A DNA stretch of 64,000 nt, from assembly GCA_903859815.1 (NCBI GenBank), contig CAIOOA010000299.1:1-64000 (forward strand), in the 5' to 3' direction. The stretch's first letter is position 1, and each line of letters opens with the position of its first letter. The notes beneath the pieces are model-generated. The model had not been told where the DNA came from and did not search any database. It was given only the letters and a program-made list of their open reading frames with translations. Below, piece after piece: positions 8,401-17,633 of this stretch. A program made the position numbers and the translations under genes. The stretch comes from an uncultured Methylococcaceae bacterium. Lineage in GTDB: Bacteria > Pseudomonadota > Gammaproteobacteria > Methylococcales > Methylococcaceae.

Positions 8401-9671
8401 TATTTTTCTTCTCCCAGTGCCATGAGCAAATCCGCCCAAGCATTGCTGCGATTGGCTAAGGCTGTGTAATAGTCAAGCATCATTGCTTTGTAATTGCGCT
8501 CGGCATCAATCAAGTCGAGTAAGCCGACTGCCCCTTTCTGATAGGCAAACTCTTGGGCACTGCGCATTTTCTCGATGCGCTCCAATACTGATTGTTCAAA
8601 ACGCCTGGCAATAGCATCGGCACTTTTCCAAGACGAAAGGGCTTTGGTGATATCGGCCCTGATGTTTTGTTCGGTCTGGCGTAGATTTATCTCAGCGTTA
8701 TTCAAAGTGACATTGGCCTTGGCTATTTCGCCCTCTTGTCGATAAAAGATGGGCAAGGGTACGCTAAAACCAATTTGGCCTGTATTGCTAAAATAGTTTC
8801 CCGGGTCGCGGAGAAAAGCTGCATTGACTGTCACATCGGGATAAACCAATCGACGAGCCAATTCTAAGAATTTACCGGCTTGATCGATGCGTATTTTTGC
8901 GGCTCGGAAATCGGGTCGGTTTTCCAATGCCTTTTGTGTCAAGCTTTCTTCTTTTGAAGATTCATCGTTTAGATTTGCCTTAGGCCATGCATCGACCGCA
9001 GTCAATGTATAACTATTCTCAGGCCAGCCCAGCAATAGCAACAAGTCGGTGCGGGCTTGTTTCATCGCGGTTTCGGCACGGTCCAAGTCGGCTTGGGCCT
9101 TCAAGCTTTCCACTTCAATTCGGGTGAAATCAGTTTCAGAAATATCCCCCACTCGGAGGCGGATGGCGTTGGCATCCTTGATTTGATCGTATCGTTCTAG
9201 GTTGTCCTTAGCCACCTCTAAAGTTTTTTGCGTCAACAATAACCCATAAAAGGCATGTCTGACAGCATTGGATAATGTGCGAGTGACATCCAGCAAGTCG
9301 AACTCCGAGGCTTCCGTGCCCAGTTCTGCGCCCTCCATGCGCAATCCTCGTTTACCGGCGGTTTCAATCAACTGTTGAATCATCGGAGAAAATGCAGGAA
9401 GAAAACGGGTGTTTCCGTTTTTGCTCATCTGATTGCTAAGCTCGTAAACAGATAAGCTAAACACCGGATTCGGAATTGCCGATGCAATGATTTCTTCAGC
9501 GCGTGACTGATCCACATTAAACTTAGCCGCGATCAAGCCAAGGTTACGTTGGAAAAACAGTGCAATGGCTTGCTCCTCAGTTAAGTTTATAGCATCTGTA
9601 TTGAGTGGTTGAGCCAATGCAGTAAAGCTCAGGAGCGCCATACTCAAGCAAATAGCTTTAACTTTCATCAT
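8400..9671 (-). CDS. czcC: TolC-family outer-membrane efflux protein
   Basis: The product is 423 residues with a signal peptide (cleaved near ALA-QP) and two coiled-coil OEP repeats (residues ~30-215 and ~240-420). It is the outer-membrane channel of the metal RND system and the first intact gene of the leftward operon czcC-czcB-czcA-PII. Motifs such as RPDFRAAKIRIDQA and NAEINLRQTEQNIRADI match CzcC-like proteins. No metal-responsive regulator gene is visible nearby. Confidence 0.88.
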   Translation of the reverse strand: MMKVKAICLSMALLSFTALAQPLNTDAINLTEEQAIALFFQRNLGLIAAKFNVDQSRAEEIIASAIPNPVFSLSVYELSNQMSKNGNTRFLPAFSPMIQQLIETAGKRGLRMEGAELGTEASEFDLLDVTRTLSNAVRHAFYGLLLTQKTLEVAKDNLERYDQIKDANAIRLRVGDISETDFTRIEVESLKAQADLDRAETAMKQARTDLLLLLGWPENSYTLTAVDAWPKANLNDESSKEESLTQKALENRPDFRAAKIRIDQAGKFLELARRLVYPDVTVNAAFLRDPGNYFSNTGQIGFSVPLPIFYRQEGEIAKANVTLNNAEINLRQTEQNIRADITKALSSWKSADAIARRFEQSVLERIEKMRSAQEFAYQKGAVGLLDLIDAERNYKAMMLDYYTALANRSNAWADLLMALGEEK

Positions 9672-9707
9672 CTTTGTAAGTTTTCTGGAATTGGCTTAAG
9701 TGGATTA

Positions 9708-10179
9708 TCAGAATATCTGTCTAATATACGCCCTTGAAAAATAGACACGAGGGTCTTTTGACCCATTTTTCTGTAATTCAAAATTTTGTATGGCCCCGCC
9801 TAAACCTAATAAACCTGATAGAGGTTCTGCAGCTATGAGTTCAGGAACCACATAAATTTCAGTGCCATGCCAAGGTTTAACTGCCAAAAATAAAGTGACG
9901 GTTCCCGTATAACTACGCTCAGCCAATGGCAATAATGAATTAGTACTCCCATTCAAATTAGTATATAAAACAGGAAAGGTTTCTTTCCAGCTAGCAATAT
10001 AAGTAGTGTCCATAAGCATTCCAAAATTCTTCTTTTAGGTCGTGCAAGCCTTGGTGAGCGAGCCAATTCATGACATCGCTTTCGTCTTCTTCTCGTGGGG
10101 CAGATTCTGCCACGTTGGCATTCAGGTTGAATGATGCGATCGAGGTGATAAATAAAGTAATGAATAGCAAAAAACGCAT
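9708..10179 (-). pseudogene. Broken carbohydrate-selective porin (OprB-like), frameshifted and truncated
   Basis: The first 62 codons give a signal peptide and WLAHQGLHDLKEEFWNAYG. A second frame then continues with TTYIASWKETFPVLY, RSYTGTVTLFLAVKPWHGTE, VVPELIAAEPLSGLLGLGG and DPRVYFSRAYIRQ, all N-terminal landmarks of OprB-type porins. Loss of one base near 10003 (GGACACTACT, where GQTTY would be expected) explains the shift. The reading then ends after about 165 residues, while the family is ~450. It is therefore a remnant directly ahead of czcC; its promoter may still drive the efflux operon. Confidence 0.7.
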
Positions 10180-10735
10180 AAAATCCTAGAGTTTGGCATC
10201 TTTGCAAACATTAATACTGGTTTTAATATGTCCTTAGCTTATAATATGTGAACCAACATGCAAGCCAGCTTAATTACTAGTTTGTTTCTCGATTGTGATA
10301 TTGACAAAATCCAATCATATAGACATACTAATGAAAGTAAGATACATTATTTTATTTCAGTGATATGATAACTAAGTGAAGCTTTGGCCAAAGATTGCTT
10401 TTTATGCTGGCGACAATTAGCTGTTTGTTCAGTGTTGCATTTACTTATCTGATCTTGATTGAGTGGTCTTTACAAGCAATGCACATGCCACATCAAACAC
10501 ATTATGGCTTTGCTTTAAAACCGCATAGCATTATGAAATATAAGAATAAAATTTCTTTGTACGACTTGGCTTAATTTGAGCTTCCGTCAGCTCAAGGAAG
10601 AAGGTTGATTGGAACCACAGCAAGTGGTTGAAATGCACCATGACTTAGATGTAAAAACAAACTAAACACGGGGTTGACGTTAAAATTTGATAATGTCACC
10701 CGTATTTTCACTTGAATGTCTTTTCGGAAAACTTT
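10180..10735. other. Intergenic region without a recognisable gene
   Basis: This 556-base AT-rich region lies between the divergent porin remnant and uppP. It must contain the promoters of both units, but I see no convincing -35/-10 pair, RNA or repeat. Short frames here lack ribosome sites and family features. Confidence 0.5.
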
Positions 10736-11557
10736 ATGGATCACACTTTTTTAGATGCGCTCATCCTTGGCATTGTCGAGGGGCTTACTGAATTTCTCCC
10801 TGTTTCAAGCACAGGCCACTTGATCTTGGTGGGTGATTTGCTTGGGTTTAACAGCGAAAAAGGCAAGTTGTTTGAGATAGTCATCCAGTCGGGTGCTATT
10901 TTGGCAATATGCTGGGAATATAGGGCCAAAATTATGAGCGTGTTGTCTGGGTTGCCCAGAGAAAAAAAGGCTCAGCGGTTTGCAATTAATTTGTTGATTG
11001 CGTTTGCCCCTCTAGCCGTCTTGGGGTTGATTTTTGGTAAGATACTGAAGGCTCATTTATTCGCTCCCATCCCAGTGGCGTTGGCCTTCATTGTGGGTGC
11101 CTTCTTCATTATCTGGGCGGAAAGGCGTGATCACGTCGTCCGCATTCATGATGTGGATGATCTCACTTGGCAAGATGCACTGAAGTTAGGGTTTGCGCAA
11201 GCCTTCGCTCTTATTCCCGGGACATCGCGCTCCGGTGCCACTATTATTGGCGGTTTGTTTTTTGGATTGTCCCGCAAAGCAGCGACCGAGTTTTCGTTTT
11301 TCCTTGCCATCCCCACCTTGTTCGCGGCCACTTTTTATGATTTATATAAACACCGTGATATGCTTTCCTCCAATGACTTGGGGATGATAGCGGTGGGCTT
11401 TCTGGCGGCTTTCGTGAGTGCTTTAATCGCAGTTAAAGGTTTGTTGCGTTATATTGCCAGCCATGACTTCACATTTTTTGCCTATTATCGAATAGTCTTC
11501 GGTATTCTCGTATTAATAACCGCTTATTCGGGTTTGGTGAACTGGACGGCGCAATAG
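10736..11557 (+). CDS. uppP: Undecaprenyl-diphosphatase
   Basis: The product is 273 residues. It is an integral membrane enzyme that dephosphorylates undecaprenyl diphosphate to recycle the lipid carrier of peptidoglycan synthesis; overexpression gives bacitracin resistance in relatives. The two signature segments are present: [17 protein letters not shown] near the N-terminus and [12 protein letters not shown] near residue 165. Hydrophobic segments span most of the protein. I start at the ATG at 10736 ([12 protein letters not shown]), preceded by GGAAAA, rather than at a TTG 24 bases upstream. Confidence 0.93.
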   Translation: MDHTFLDALILGIVEGLTEFLPVSSTGHLILVGDLLGFNSEKGKLFEIVIQSGAILAICWEYRAKIMSVLSGLPREKKAQRFAINLLIAFAPLAVLGLIFGKILKAHLFAPIPVALAFIVGAFFIIWAERRDHVVRIHDVDDLTWQDALKLGFAQAFALIPGTSRSGATIIGGLFFGLSRKAATEFSFFLAIPTLFAATFYDLYKHRDMLSSNDLGMIAVGFLAAFVSALIAVKGLLRYIASHDFTFFAYYRIVFGILVLITAYSGLVNWTAQ

Positions 11558-11578
11558 TCAGGGAGCTTTGCAATGGAA

Positions 11579-11615
11579 TGAGGTAACGGGGTTGCGCTCG
11601 CTCACCGTCACCTCA
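11579..11615. terminator. Hairpin between convergent genes, possible bidirectional terminator
   Basis: TGAGGTAACGG pairs with CCGTCACCTCA with one A-C mismatch and a 15-base loop. It lies between the convergent uppP and amidohydrolase genes. There is no T-run on either strand, so intrinsic termination is uncertain. Confidence 0.4.
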
Positions 11616-11652
11616 GCCATATCAGTTACTTAAATGCGCAACCTTCGGTCGT

Positions 11653-13197
11653 TTATTGGCATCCTGACTTGGTTAGCCAATTGGCAAACGTGCCCTGATC
11701 TTGCAATATCCCGTCAGAACTCATGGAGTAGATATGATGATCCGACATGGACACGCCCAAATAACTTTTTGTTGAAGGATAGAAACGATAGGTAAAGCCA
11801 GCACCCACTTTCGTGAAAGATCCGACTGGGGCGAAAGCCTTGGAGTAATTTCCTTCAGCCCAATTGAAGAGGCATTCAGTATTGGGGTAGTTTTTGAAGT
11901 TGTTGACAATGGTCCGTCCTCCCGAAATCACCAAATCGGGATATTCTAACAGTTTGAATTTCTCAAAAGGATTACCCCGCACGGCGATTATGTCTGCCGG
12001 TGCGCCAGGTGTCAAAGTACCTAGGCCAGTAATGCCTAGTCGCTCGCCAGCCTTGGATGTTGCCGATTTAATGACGTTGACAACGTCGTTAAAATCGATG
12101 GAAGCCCCGCTAGTCAAATGCAGTATCATATGCAATTCCTCGCCGTTTATTCCCCAAGGCACATTGTCGTGGCCTATTTCAGAGCCATAGATGAATTGTG
12201 ATTTTGAATTGGGGTTTTGCGCCATTATTTCTGTCAGCTTATGGGTGTTGGAATGGATGCCCAATCCGTTTCCATTGACGCAAGAGCCAAGCGTATCAAT
12301 CGTCGTTACGAAAGTGACCCCTTGCTGAACCGCTTGCTGCAATAAAGAATCGTCAATGGCTGCGCAAGGCATATGGGCGAATTCATCAATGCCCCCAGCC
12401 AAAGCGCGTTTAAAGCCTTCATTCTCGCCGACATGAGCGATGACCCGCTTGCCAAGGGAATGGGCTTTGGTCACAATCGCGTTCACTATGTCCTGAGGCA
12501 GCAATTTCCACGGTGCTGCTGGAACGGGTTGGTCGCCATGCGGTTGCATCCATGGTGCGCCCGGTTCGCCGCCAGGTTCCAATGCAATCTTGATGGCCGT
12601 CGCCCCGCCCTGGACTATGTCACTCACAACTTTTTCCGCCTCTGCGGCTGAGGAAACCGGAATGCCAATCTTATCGTACCCGCCGACTCCTCCGCCAAAC
12701 ACGTTAAGCGGGTATCCGCCGGGGGCTTGGATAATCGGTCCCGCACTCAATAATCGCAAAGTGCCTTGGCCTCCTTCCACTTCCATCAACGGACCGCCAG
12801 TGTCTTGTACGGTTGTGATGCCATGCTCAAGTACTTTGTCCTTGCGGACGTTTTGGAATGTGACATGAGCATGCGATTCGATAAATCCAGGCATTAGGGT
12901 CGCTTCACCCAAATCGTAACGATTACCGCAGAGAAGGCTCAGATTAGCGGGCGAGTCAACTTTGCTAATTTTGTTGCCTTCGATCAATACGGCCAAGTTC
13001 TCTTGGGGAAAGTTGATACCGTCGAATAATCTTGCAGCGGTCAGGATGAGGCAACTTGGAGGGTTGGGTATCGGAGTTCCCGACAGATCCGTATGTGTTT
13101 CGCCCTCATGAGCGAATGTCTCAAAGGCCGCCCCCTGGCTCAATAGCATGGATAGCACCAACAAGTGGGGGTTTCGCCAGAAACTTCGTTTTTTCAT
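11653..13197 (-). CDS. Secreted amidohydrolase with WAE/LGVS C-terminal module
   Basis: The product is 514 residues. A signal peptide is followed by an amidohydrolase-superfamily TIM barrel (about 50-430). Metal-site residues are visible as ESHAHV (HxH), AIKIALEP (Lys), VIAHVGE, DEFAHM and GSEIGHDN (Asp region). GTLTPGAPADIIAVRGNPF is the usual C-terminal beta-sandwich return of imidazolonepropionase/prolidase-type enzymes. Residues ~440-514 repeat the module of the GH16 protein (C-FNWAE ... YRFYPSTKSYLGVS ... DGILQDQG ... WL-GC). The substrate is unknown; secretion suggests a peptide or small extracellular amide. Confidence 0.85.
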   Translation of the reverse strand: MKKRSFWRNPHLLVLSMLLSQGAAFETFAHEGETHTDLSGTPIPNPPSCLILTAARLFDGINFPQENLAVLIEGNKISKVDSPANLSLLCGNRYDLGEATLMPGFIESHAHVTFQNVRKDKVLEHGITTVQDTGGPLMEVEGGQGTLRLLSAGPIIQAPGGYPLNVFGGGVGGYDKIGIPVSSAAEAEKVVSDIVQGGATAIKIALEPGGEPGAPWMQPHGDQPVPAAPWKLLPQDIVNAIVTKAHSLGKRVIAHVGENEGFKRALAGGIDEFAHMPCAAIDDSLLQQAVQQGVTFVTTIDTLGSCVNGNGLGIHSNTHKLTEIMAQNPNSKSQFIYGSEIGHDNVPWGINGEELHMILHLTSGASIDFNDVVNVIKSATSKAGERLGITGLGTLTPGAPADIIAVRGNPFEKFKLLEYPDLVISGGRTIVNNFKNYPNTECLFNWAEGNYSKAFAPVGSFTKVGAGFTYRFYPSTKSYLGVSMSDHHIYSMSSDGILQDQGTFANWLTKSGCQ

Positions 13198-13510
13198 TAT
13201 TTCTCTCTTTTTCCTAAGTTTTGATTTAAGTTGTCACTGTGAGTGACAATAACTGAACCATCAACAGTTCAGTGACCTTGTCGGACAGTGGGTAGTTTGC
13301 CCGAATGATCCTTTACGTCAAAATTCGTGCCAAGAGTGAAAAATCAGAGTGTAAGGGGATGATATCCCCAAATTAGAAGGTGTGGAGCCAAAGTTATTTG
13401 TTAAATGTGTGTGATATGACAAAGCTTTAAGAGTCATATGACACATTCCCTAAGAAGGTGGAAAATTCGGCAAGGCTATTGCTTATAACTATCGCCCACA
13501 GGGCTTTTCC
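13198..13510. other. Intergenic region, nothing recognised
   Basis: This 313-base AT-rich spacer lies between the start of the amidohydrolase and the end of the CoA-binding protein gene, both on the minus strand. I see no gene or RNA. GTGTGATATGACAAA and GAGTCATATGACACA (13412-13445) are an imperfect repeat of unknown meaning. Confidence 0.4.
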
Positions 13511-13909
13511 TTACTTTGCCCTGCGTGTCTTTACCATGACGCAAGCCCCGGCAACATAGTTGAGACCATTGTCTTGCAGGAACTCCAATACTTCAGGGCT
13601 TTCCGCGCCGGGTTGTAGCCAAAGATGCGTGATGCCAAGTTTAAGGCATTCCAGAGCCACGGTTAATGTCACTTCAGGGGGCACGACCAGATTGACAATG
13701 TCAGGGGTTTCTGGAAGGGATTGGAGATTGGGGTAGGACGGGTCGCCATCAATGGTTTTTCTGTTGGGATTGACGGGAAAAACACGATAACCCTTCCGTT
13801 TCAAGTCACGGAAAATATCATGGCCAAATTTCTCTGGGTTATCGGATGCTCCGACGACGGCAATAATGATGCCCGGCTCGCTCAATAATTCGAGGGTTGT
13901 GAGTGTCAT
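13511..13909 (-). CDS. CoA-binding domain protein (YccU-like)
   Basis: The product is 132 residues, a single Rossmann-type CoA_binding domain. The N-terminus has IIAVVGASDNPEKFGHDI (nucleotide-binding loop), then GYRVFPVNPN, DIVNLVVPPE and LWLQPGAESPE, a pattern shared with YccU and the N-terminus of succinyl-CoA synthetase alpha subunits. It lies 26 bases downstream of the PEP-mutase-family gene, probably in one operon. Precise function in this family is unknown. Confidence 0.85.
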   Translation of the reverse strand: MTLTTLELLSEPGIIIAVVGASDNPEKFGHDIFRDLKRKGYRVFPVNPNRKTIDGDPSYPNLQSLPETPDIVNLVVPPEVTLTVALECLKLGITHLWLQPGAESPEVLEFLQDNGLNYVAGACVMVKTRRAK

Positions 13910-13935
13910 AGGATTGATGCTTGCTTAAATTGCGA

Positions 13936-14796
13936 TTATTCCATTGTATAACGCTTTTCTTCTGCATAATATTCGGGAAACCCCACAGCCGCCTTCAATT
14001 CTTCAAAGTCAAGCCCATGGCGGGGTTGCAGCCCGTTTTTCAAGTCGCTCAACGCTTCCCGCATGGCATGAATGGATGCGCTGAGCAAGGTCAGGGGGTA
14101 GACCGCTATTTTATATCCCATCGCCTCCAGTTCTGGGATTGGCAGCAATGGCGTCTTACCGTGTTCAATCAAATTCGCCATTTTGGGTCCTTTGACCGAC
14201 TGGCAGTACAATCGCATTTCAGCTAGGCTCAACGGGGCCTCTAAAAAACTGATGTCCGCACCGATGTCGCGGAAAAGCTGGCAGCGCTCGATGGCTTCTT
14301 GTAAACCATGGGTGGCGCGGGCATCCGTGCGGGCCATAATCAGAATGTCGACACCGGCATTACGGGCATCGACGGCGGACTGAATGCGGGTGATTGCTTC
14401 GTCGCGCCCGACCACAGCTTTGCCTTGAGTATGGCCGCAACGCTTCGGGCTAATTTGGTCTTCAATCATAATGCAGGCAAACCCGGCTTGGGCATAGCCT
14501 TGGACGGTGCGCCTGACATTAATGGCATTGCCGAAGCCAGTGTCGCCGTCGCCAAACACCGGGATATTCACAGCTTGGCAAATGTTGCGCCCCTGCTCGA
14601 CCAATTCCCCATAAGAAATCAAACCCGTGTCGGGCAATCCCAAGCGGGCGGCTGAAACGGCAAAACCGCTCATGAATGTGGATGCAAAGCCCATCCATTC
14701 GGCTTGCTTCGCTGAAATCGCGTCATGACATCCAGCCATCAGTAAAATGCCAGGTTGCGCCAACAGTCTCCTCAGCTTTTCTGCGGATGAAGTCAT
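13936..14796 (-). CDS. Isocitrate lyase/PEP mutase family protein
   Basis: The product is 286 residues, the length of 2-methylisocitrate lyase (PrpB) and oxaloacetate decarboxylase relatives. It has GDGDTGFGNAINV (Mg-binding Asp residues), EDQISPKRCGH with the lyase-type catalytic Cys in KRCGH, ARTDAR and EAPLSLAEM. The KRCGH box favours a C-C lyase (methylisocitrate lyase-like) over a phosphonomutase. No prpC or prpD genes are near, so I leave it at family level. A possible operon partner is the downstream CoA-binding protein. Confidence 0.82.
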   Translation of the reverse strand: MTSSAEKLRRLLAQPGILLMAGCHDAISAKQAEWMGFASTFMSGFAVSAARLGLPDTGLISYGELVEQGRNICQAVNIPVFGDGDTGFGNAINVRRTVQGYAQAGFACIMIEDQISPKRCGHTQGKAVVGRDEAITRIQSAVDARNAGVDILIMARTDARATHGLQEAIERCQLFRDIGADISFLEAPLSLAEMRLYCQSVKGPKMANLIEHGKTPLLPIPELEAMGYKIAVYPLTLLSASIHAMREALSDLKNGLQPRHGLDFEELKAAVGFPEYYAEEKRYTME

Positions 14797-15197
14797 GGGT
14801 TTGGCTCAGAGGTGCGGGTCAACATAAGCTGGCTATGTGGAGGTCATGGTGTATTGCGTCAAGGAGGGCAATGCAGGTAAAAAATAGTGGTTTGCATCCC
14901 AGTGCTGAACAATGTGCCCAGAGCATGGATATGACAGCCCTTGGCAGATTTATAGTACTTCGTTCAGTTGCATTTTGCAAAGATTTTACTTGTGTATTCA
15001 TCATTTTTCCTGTAGTGTTTGTATCGGTGTATAGATGTCCGCGCCAAGCATGCCAGTGTGGTTTCTGTTTATCATTTGAAACATTCTTGCTCCAACTGCC
15101 CGCTTTCCATTCGATACTCCATGTTACTCCAACCGTTTATTTCGTAGGCGAGTTGGATTGTTTAGCGCATAGCGCGTACTTTTTTTAGAGATTCAAT
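14797..15197. other. Divergent intergenic region with long cold-shock leader
   Basis: The 401 bases lie between the lyase gene and the cold-shock gene. A GCGC-ATA-GCGC mini-hairpin followed by TACTTTTTTT (about 15158-15187) sits just before the cold-shock ATG. It could be a leader structure or weak terminator, as csp genes often have long structured leaders. I see no supported coding sequence. Confidence 0.4.
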
Positions 15198-15410
15198 ATG
15201 TCGTCACAGGTACAAAAAGGAACCGTAAAATGGTTCAACGAGAGCAAAGGATTTGGTTTTATTCAGCGGGATAATGGCAGCGATTTGTTTGTGCATTTTC
15301 GCTCCATTCAAGGTAAAGGATTCAAGACCTTGGCTGAAGGACAAGCGGTAAGCTTTAACGAAGTGAGTGGTCAAAAAGGTCCTCAGGCGGAAAACGTCGT
15401 TATCCTGTGA
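15198..15410 (+). CDS. Cold-shock domain RNA chaperone (CspA family)
   Basis: The product is 70 residues, the standard length. It has [15 protein letters not shown] with RNP1 (KGFGFI), LFVHF as RNP2, and the C-terminal [10 protein letters not shown]. It is a single-strand nucleic-acid binder that melts RNA structure. The neighbouring RRM gene may be part of the same cold-responsive RNA-handling unit. Confidence 0.95.
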   Translation: MSSQVQKGTVKWFNESKGFGFIQRDNGSDLFVHFRSIQGKGFKTLAEGQAVSFNEVSGQKGPQAENVVIL

Positions 15411-15434
15411 TCCAAGCAGGTCTGCGTGCGTAAT

Positions 15435-15466
15435 TTAAGCCAAGCCGTCCAAACGGCTTGGCTTAA
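15435..15466 (+). terminator. 14-bp perfect hairpin after the cold-shock gene
   Basis: TTAAGCCAAGCCGT and ACGGCTTGGCTTAA form a perfect 14-bp stem with a CCAA loop, 24 bases after the csp stop. It lacks a clear T-tract (AACCCTTCG follows), so it may be a weak terminator or an mRNA-stabilising hairpin between csp and the RRM gene. Confidence 0.6.
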
Positions 15467-15537
15467 CCCTTCGTCCAGTGCGCCTCGGCGCATCATTCTC
15501 ACCAACCCAGTCACTATCTTTTAAGGAGTGCCAACCT

Positions 15538-15804
15538 ATGTTGACGCTTTTTGTTCGTGGTTTGCCCCCAAGCACAACCGAAGCTAGTCTAAACGAGTTG
15601 TTTGGCGGCTATGGTAAAGTTTTTGATCTTAAGTTAAGCCGGGATCTATTCACCGGCAAGGCGCGTGGCATTGCCACTGTCAATATGGAGGGTCATGAGG
15701 CCCGTTCTGCAATCTCTGGCTTGGATGGCAGTGATTTTCAAGGCAACACGATTTATGTTGCTTTGGACAAAGGCAGCAGCAAAAATGGGCGTGGTCGCCG
15801 TTAA
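15538..15804 (+). CDS. RRM-domain RNA-binding protein
   Basis: The product is 88 residues with one RNA recognition motif: LTLFVRGLP (RNP2), ARGIATVNM (RNP1) and a basic tail ending NGRGRR. This is the small bacterial/cyanobacterial Rbp type. I start at the ATG at 15538 because AAGGAG lies 9 bases upstream; the open frame extends to 15478 without a ribosome site. It likely binds mRNA, perhaps under cold stress given the csp neighbour. Confidence 0.9.
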   Translation: MLTLFVRGLPPSTTEASLNELFGGYGKVFDLKLSRDLFTGKARGIATVNMEGHEARSAISGLDGSDFQGNTIYVALDKGSSKNGRGRR

Positions 15805-15837
15805 TTCAGACTCCATTCCCACCATGAAACGGAATCT

Positions 15838-15945
15838 ATGAATACGGAAGTGATGCTAGCAAGTTTTCGGGATGCCTTGGAATGTTTTTTGCCTATAAAG
15901 AGTTTCCAAGGCAATACCTTAAACTGGCTGGCAGACAAAATCTAA
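15838..15945 (+). CDS. Possible 35-codon leader ORF upstream of rho
   Basis: An open frame from the ATG at 15838 (MNTEVMLASF...) ends at TAA 15945, 100 bases before rho. It encloses an inverted repeat TGCCTTGGAA/TTCCAAGGCA (15873-15882 and 15904-15913). Escherichia coli rho is preceded by a short leader ORF and is autoregulated, so a leader role is conceivable. No good ribosome site is visible and there is no sequence family, so this is weak. Confidence 0.25.
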   Translation: MNTEVMLASFRDALECFLPIKSFQGNTLNWLADKI

Positions 15946-16045
15946 GGGCGATGTCATTAAATACAACCAACCATCACCCACTCACCCTCAAGCCACCACC
16001 TGCAATTGGTGAAAGGCGCATCCTACGCATACCTCCCAAAATAAT

Positions 16046-17302
16046 ATGAATCTTACCGATCTCAAGCGCAAACCCGTTTCCGAGCTCGTCGACATTGCCG
16101 AATCCTTAAAAATCGAGGGCGTGGCTCGTAGCCGCAAGCAAGAATTGATTTTTTCCATCCTCAAAAAACAGGCAAAAAGTGGCGAAGACATTTTTGGCGA
16201 TGGGGTGTTGGAAATTCTGCCGGATGGCTTTGGATTTTTACGCTCGGCTGACTGGTCTTATTTGGCTGGACCTGACGACATTTATGTATCGCCCAGCCAG
16301 ATACGCCGGTTTAGTTTACATTCCGGCGACACCATCTCGGGCAAAATCAGTCCGCCGAAGGAAGGGGACCGCTATTTTTCCCTGCTCAAGGTTGAGCAAA
16401 TCAATTACGAACCTCCCGAGAATTCCAAGCACAAAATACTTTTTTCCAACCTGACCCCCTTATTTCCGCATGAGCGTTTTGTGCTTGAGCTGAGTAACGG
16501 TACGACGGAAGATTTGACCGGGCGCATGATCGATCTGGTCGCCCCCATCGGCAAAGGCCAGCGTGGCTTGATCGTATCCCCGCCGAAAGCGGGCAAGACT
16601 ATGATCTTGCAAAATATCGCCCATTGCATTTCGGAAAAATACCCCGAATGTTATCTGATTGTGCTGCTGATCGACGAACGGCCCGAAGAAGTCACTGAAA
16701 TGCAACGCAGCGTGAAAGGGGAGGTGGTGTCCAGCACCTTCGACGAACCGCCAACCCGCCATGTGCAAGTGGCAGAAATGGCGATAGAAAAAGCCAAGCA
16801 TTTGGTTGAACATAAACATGATGTCGTCGTATTGCTAGATTCGATCACCCGCCTAGCCCGTGCTTATAACACTATCGTTCCGTCTTCCGGCAAGATATTG
16901 ACCGGCGGTGTCGATGCGAATGCACTGGAACGCCCGAAACGATTCTTCGGGGCGGCCCGCAACATTGAAGAAGGTGGCAGCCTGACCATCCTCGCGACGG
17001 CACTCGTCGACACGGGTTCGCGCATGGACGAAGTGATTTATGAAGAATTCAAAGGAACTGGTAACATGGAATTGCATCTGGAGAGAAAGATTGCCGAACG
17101 CCGGGTTTACCCTGCCATCAACATTAACCGCTCAGGCACGCGCCGCGAAGAATACATCGTGCCCAAGGAAGAATTGCAAATGTCCTGGATACTACGGCGC
17201 ATACTGCAACCCATGGACGAAGTGGCAGCGAGCGAATTTCTTTTGGGTAAACTAAAGGACAGCAAATCCAATGCAGAGTTTTTTGCGAATATGAAGCGAT
17301 AA
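16046..17302 (+). CDS. rho: Transcription termination factor Rho
   Basis: The product is 418 residues, one shorter than E. coli Rho. The N-terminal helical bundle starts [19 protein letters not shown]. The RNA-binding OSB domain has GFGFLRS and [14 protein letters not shown]. The ATPase core has Walker A in SPPKAGKTM (about 178-186), [14 protein letters not shown] and [13 protein letters not shown]. It forms a hexameric RNA helicase that ends transcription and limits antisense RNA. It is monocistronic here. Confidence 0.98.
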   Translation: MNLTDLKRKPVSELVDIAESLKIEGVARSRKQELIFSILKKQAKSGEDIFGDGVLEILPDGFGFLRSADWSYLAGPDDIYVSPSQIRRFSLHSGDTISGKISPPKEGDRYFSLLKVEQINYEPPENSKHKILFSNLTPLFPHERFVLELSNGTTEDLTGRMIDLVAPIGKGQRGLIVSPPKAGKTMILQNIAHCISEKYPECYLIVLLIDERPEEVTEMQRSVKGEVVSSTFDEPPTRHVQVAEMAIEKAKHLVEHKHDVVVLLDSITRLARAYNTIVPSSGKILTGGVDANALERPKRFFGAARNIEEGGSLTILATALVDTGSRMDEVIYEEFKGTGNMELHLERKIAERRVYPAININRSGTRREEYIVPKEELQMSWILRRILQPMDEVAASEFLLGKLKDSKSNAEFFANMKR

Positions 17303-17633
17303 GCCAACAATGCATTGGAACAGCAAACAAGCTTGAAACAGTTTGCCGAATCTTTGGCCTTAGTTTGGAATGTCAAGGTTTACCTTGTCTCGATGCGATA
17401 TAAAGTGGCTTTGGAGTGCAAGGCTTGCCTTGCAAGGGCATGTTCAGGCAAGCTTACACACCCGACATAATTTCAAATCTATTAAGAGTTCGTATGCGTT
17501 TCTTTTCATCACACCCCTTGACTTGCCAAGCCAGCTTTGACATTCTAAAAATGTCTGACATCAGTATAGATGAGATTCATAATTAAACCAAAAAGTTAAA
17601 AGGTTATTTTTCAGCCCATTTCAGAGTCCTCCA
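17303..17633. other. Intergenic region with palindromic repeat fragments
   Basis: The 331 bases after rho hold no supported gene. Around 17366-17457 there are GTCAAGGTTTACCTTG and GGAGTGCAAGGCTTGCCTTG. They resemble a degenerate copy of the hairpin at 23333-23379 (GGAGCGTCAAAGCTTGCTTTG) and may be members of one small repeat family. Confidence 0.4.

Noticed and set aside
14676-15188. 170-codon open frame on the plus strand
   Set aside because: It starts antisense to the lyase gene and runs through the cold-shock leader; composition is odd and no motif is seen.
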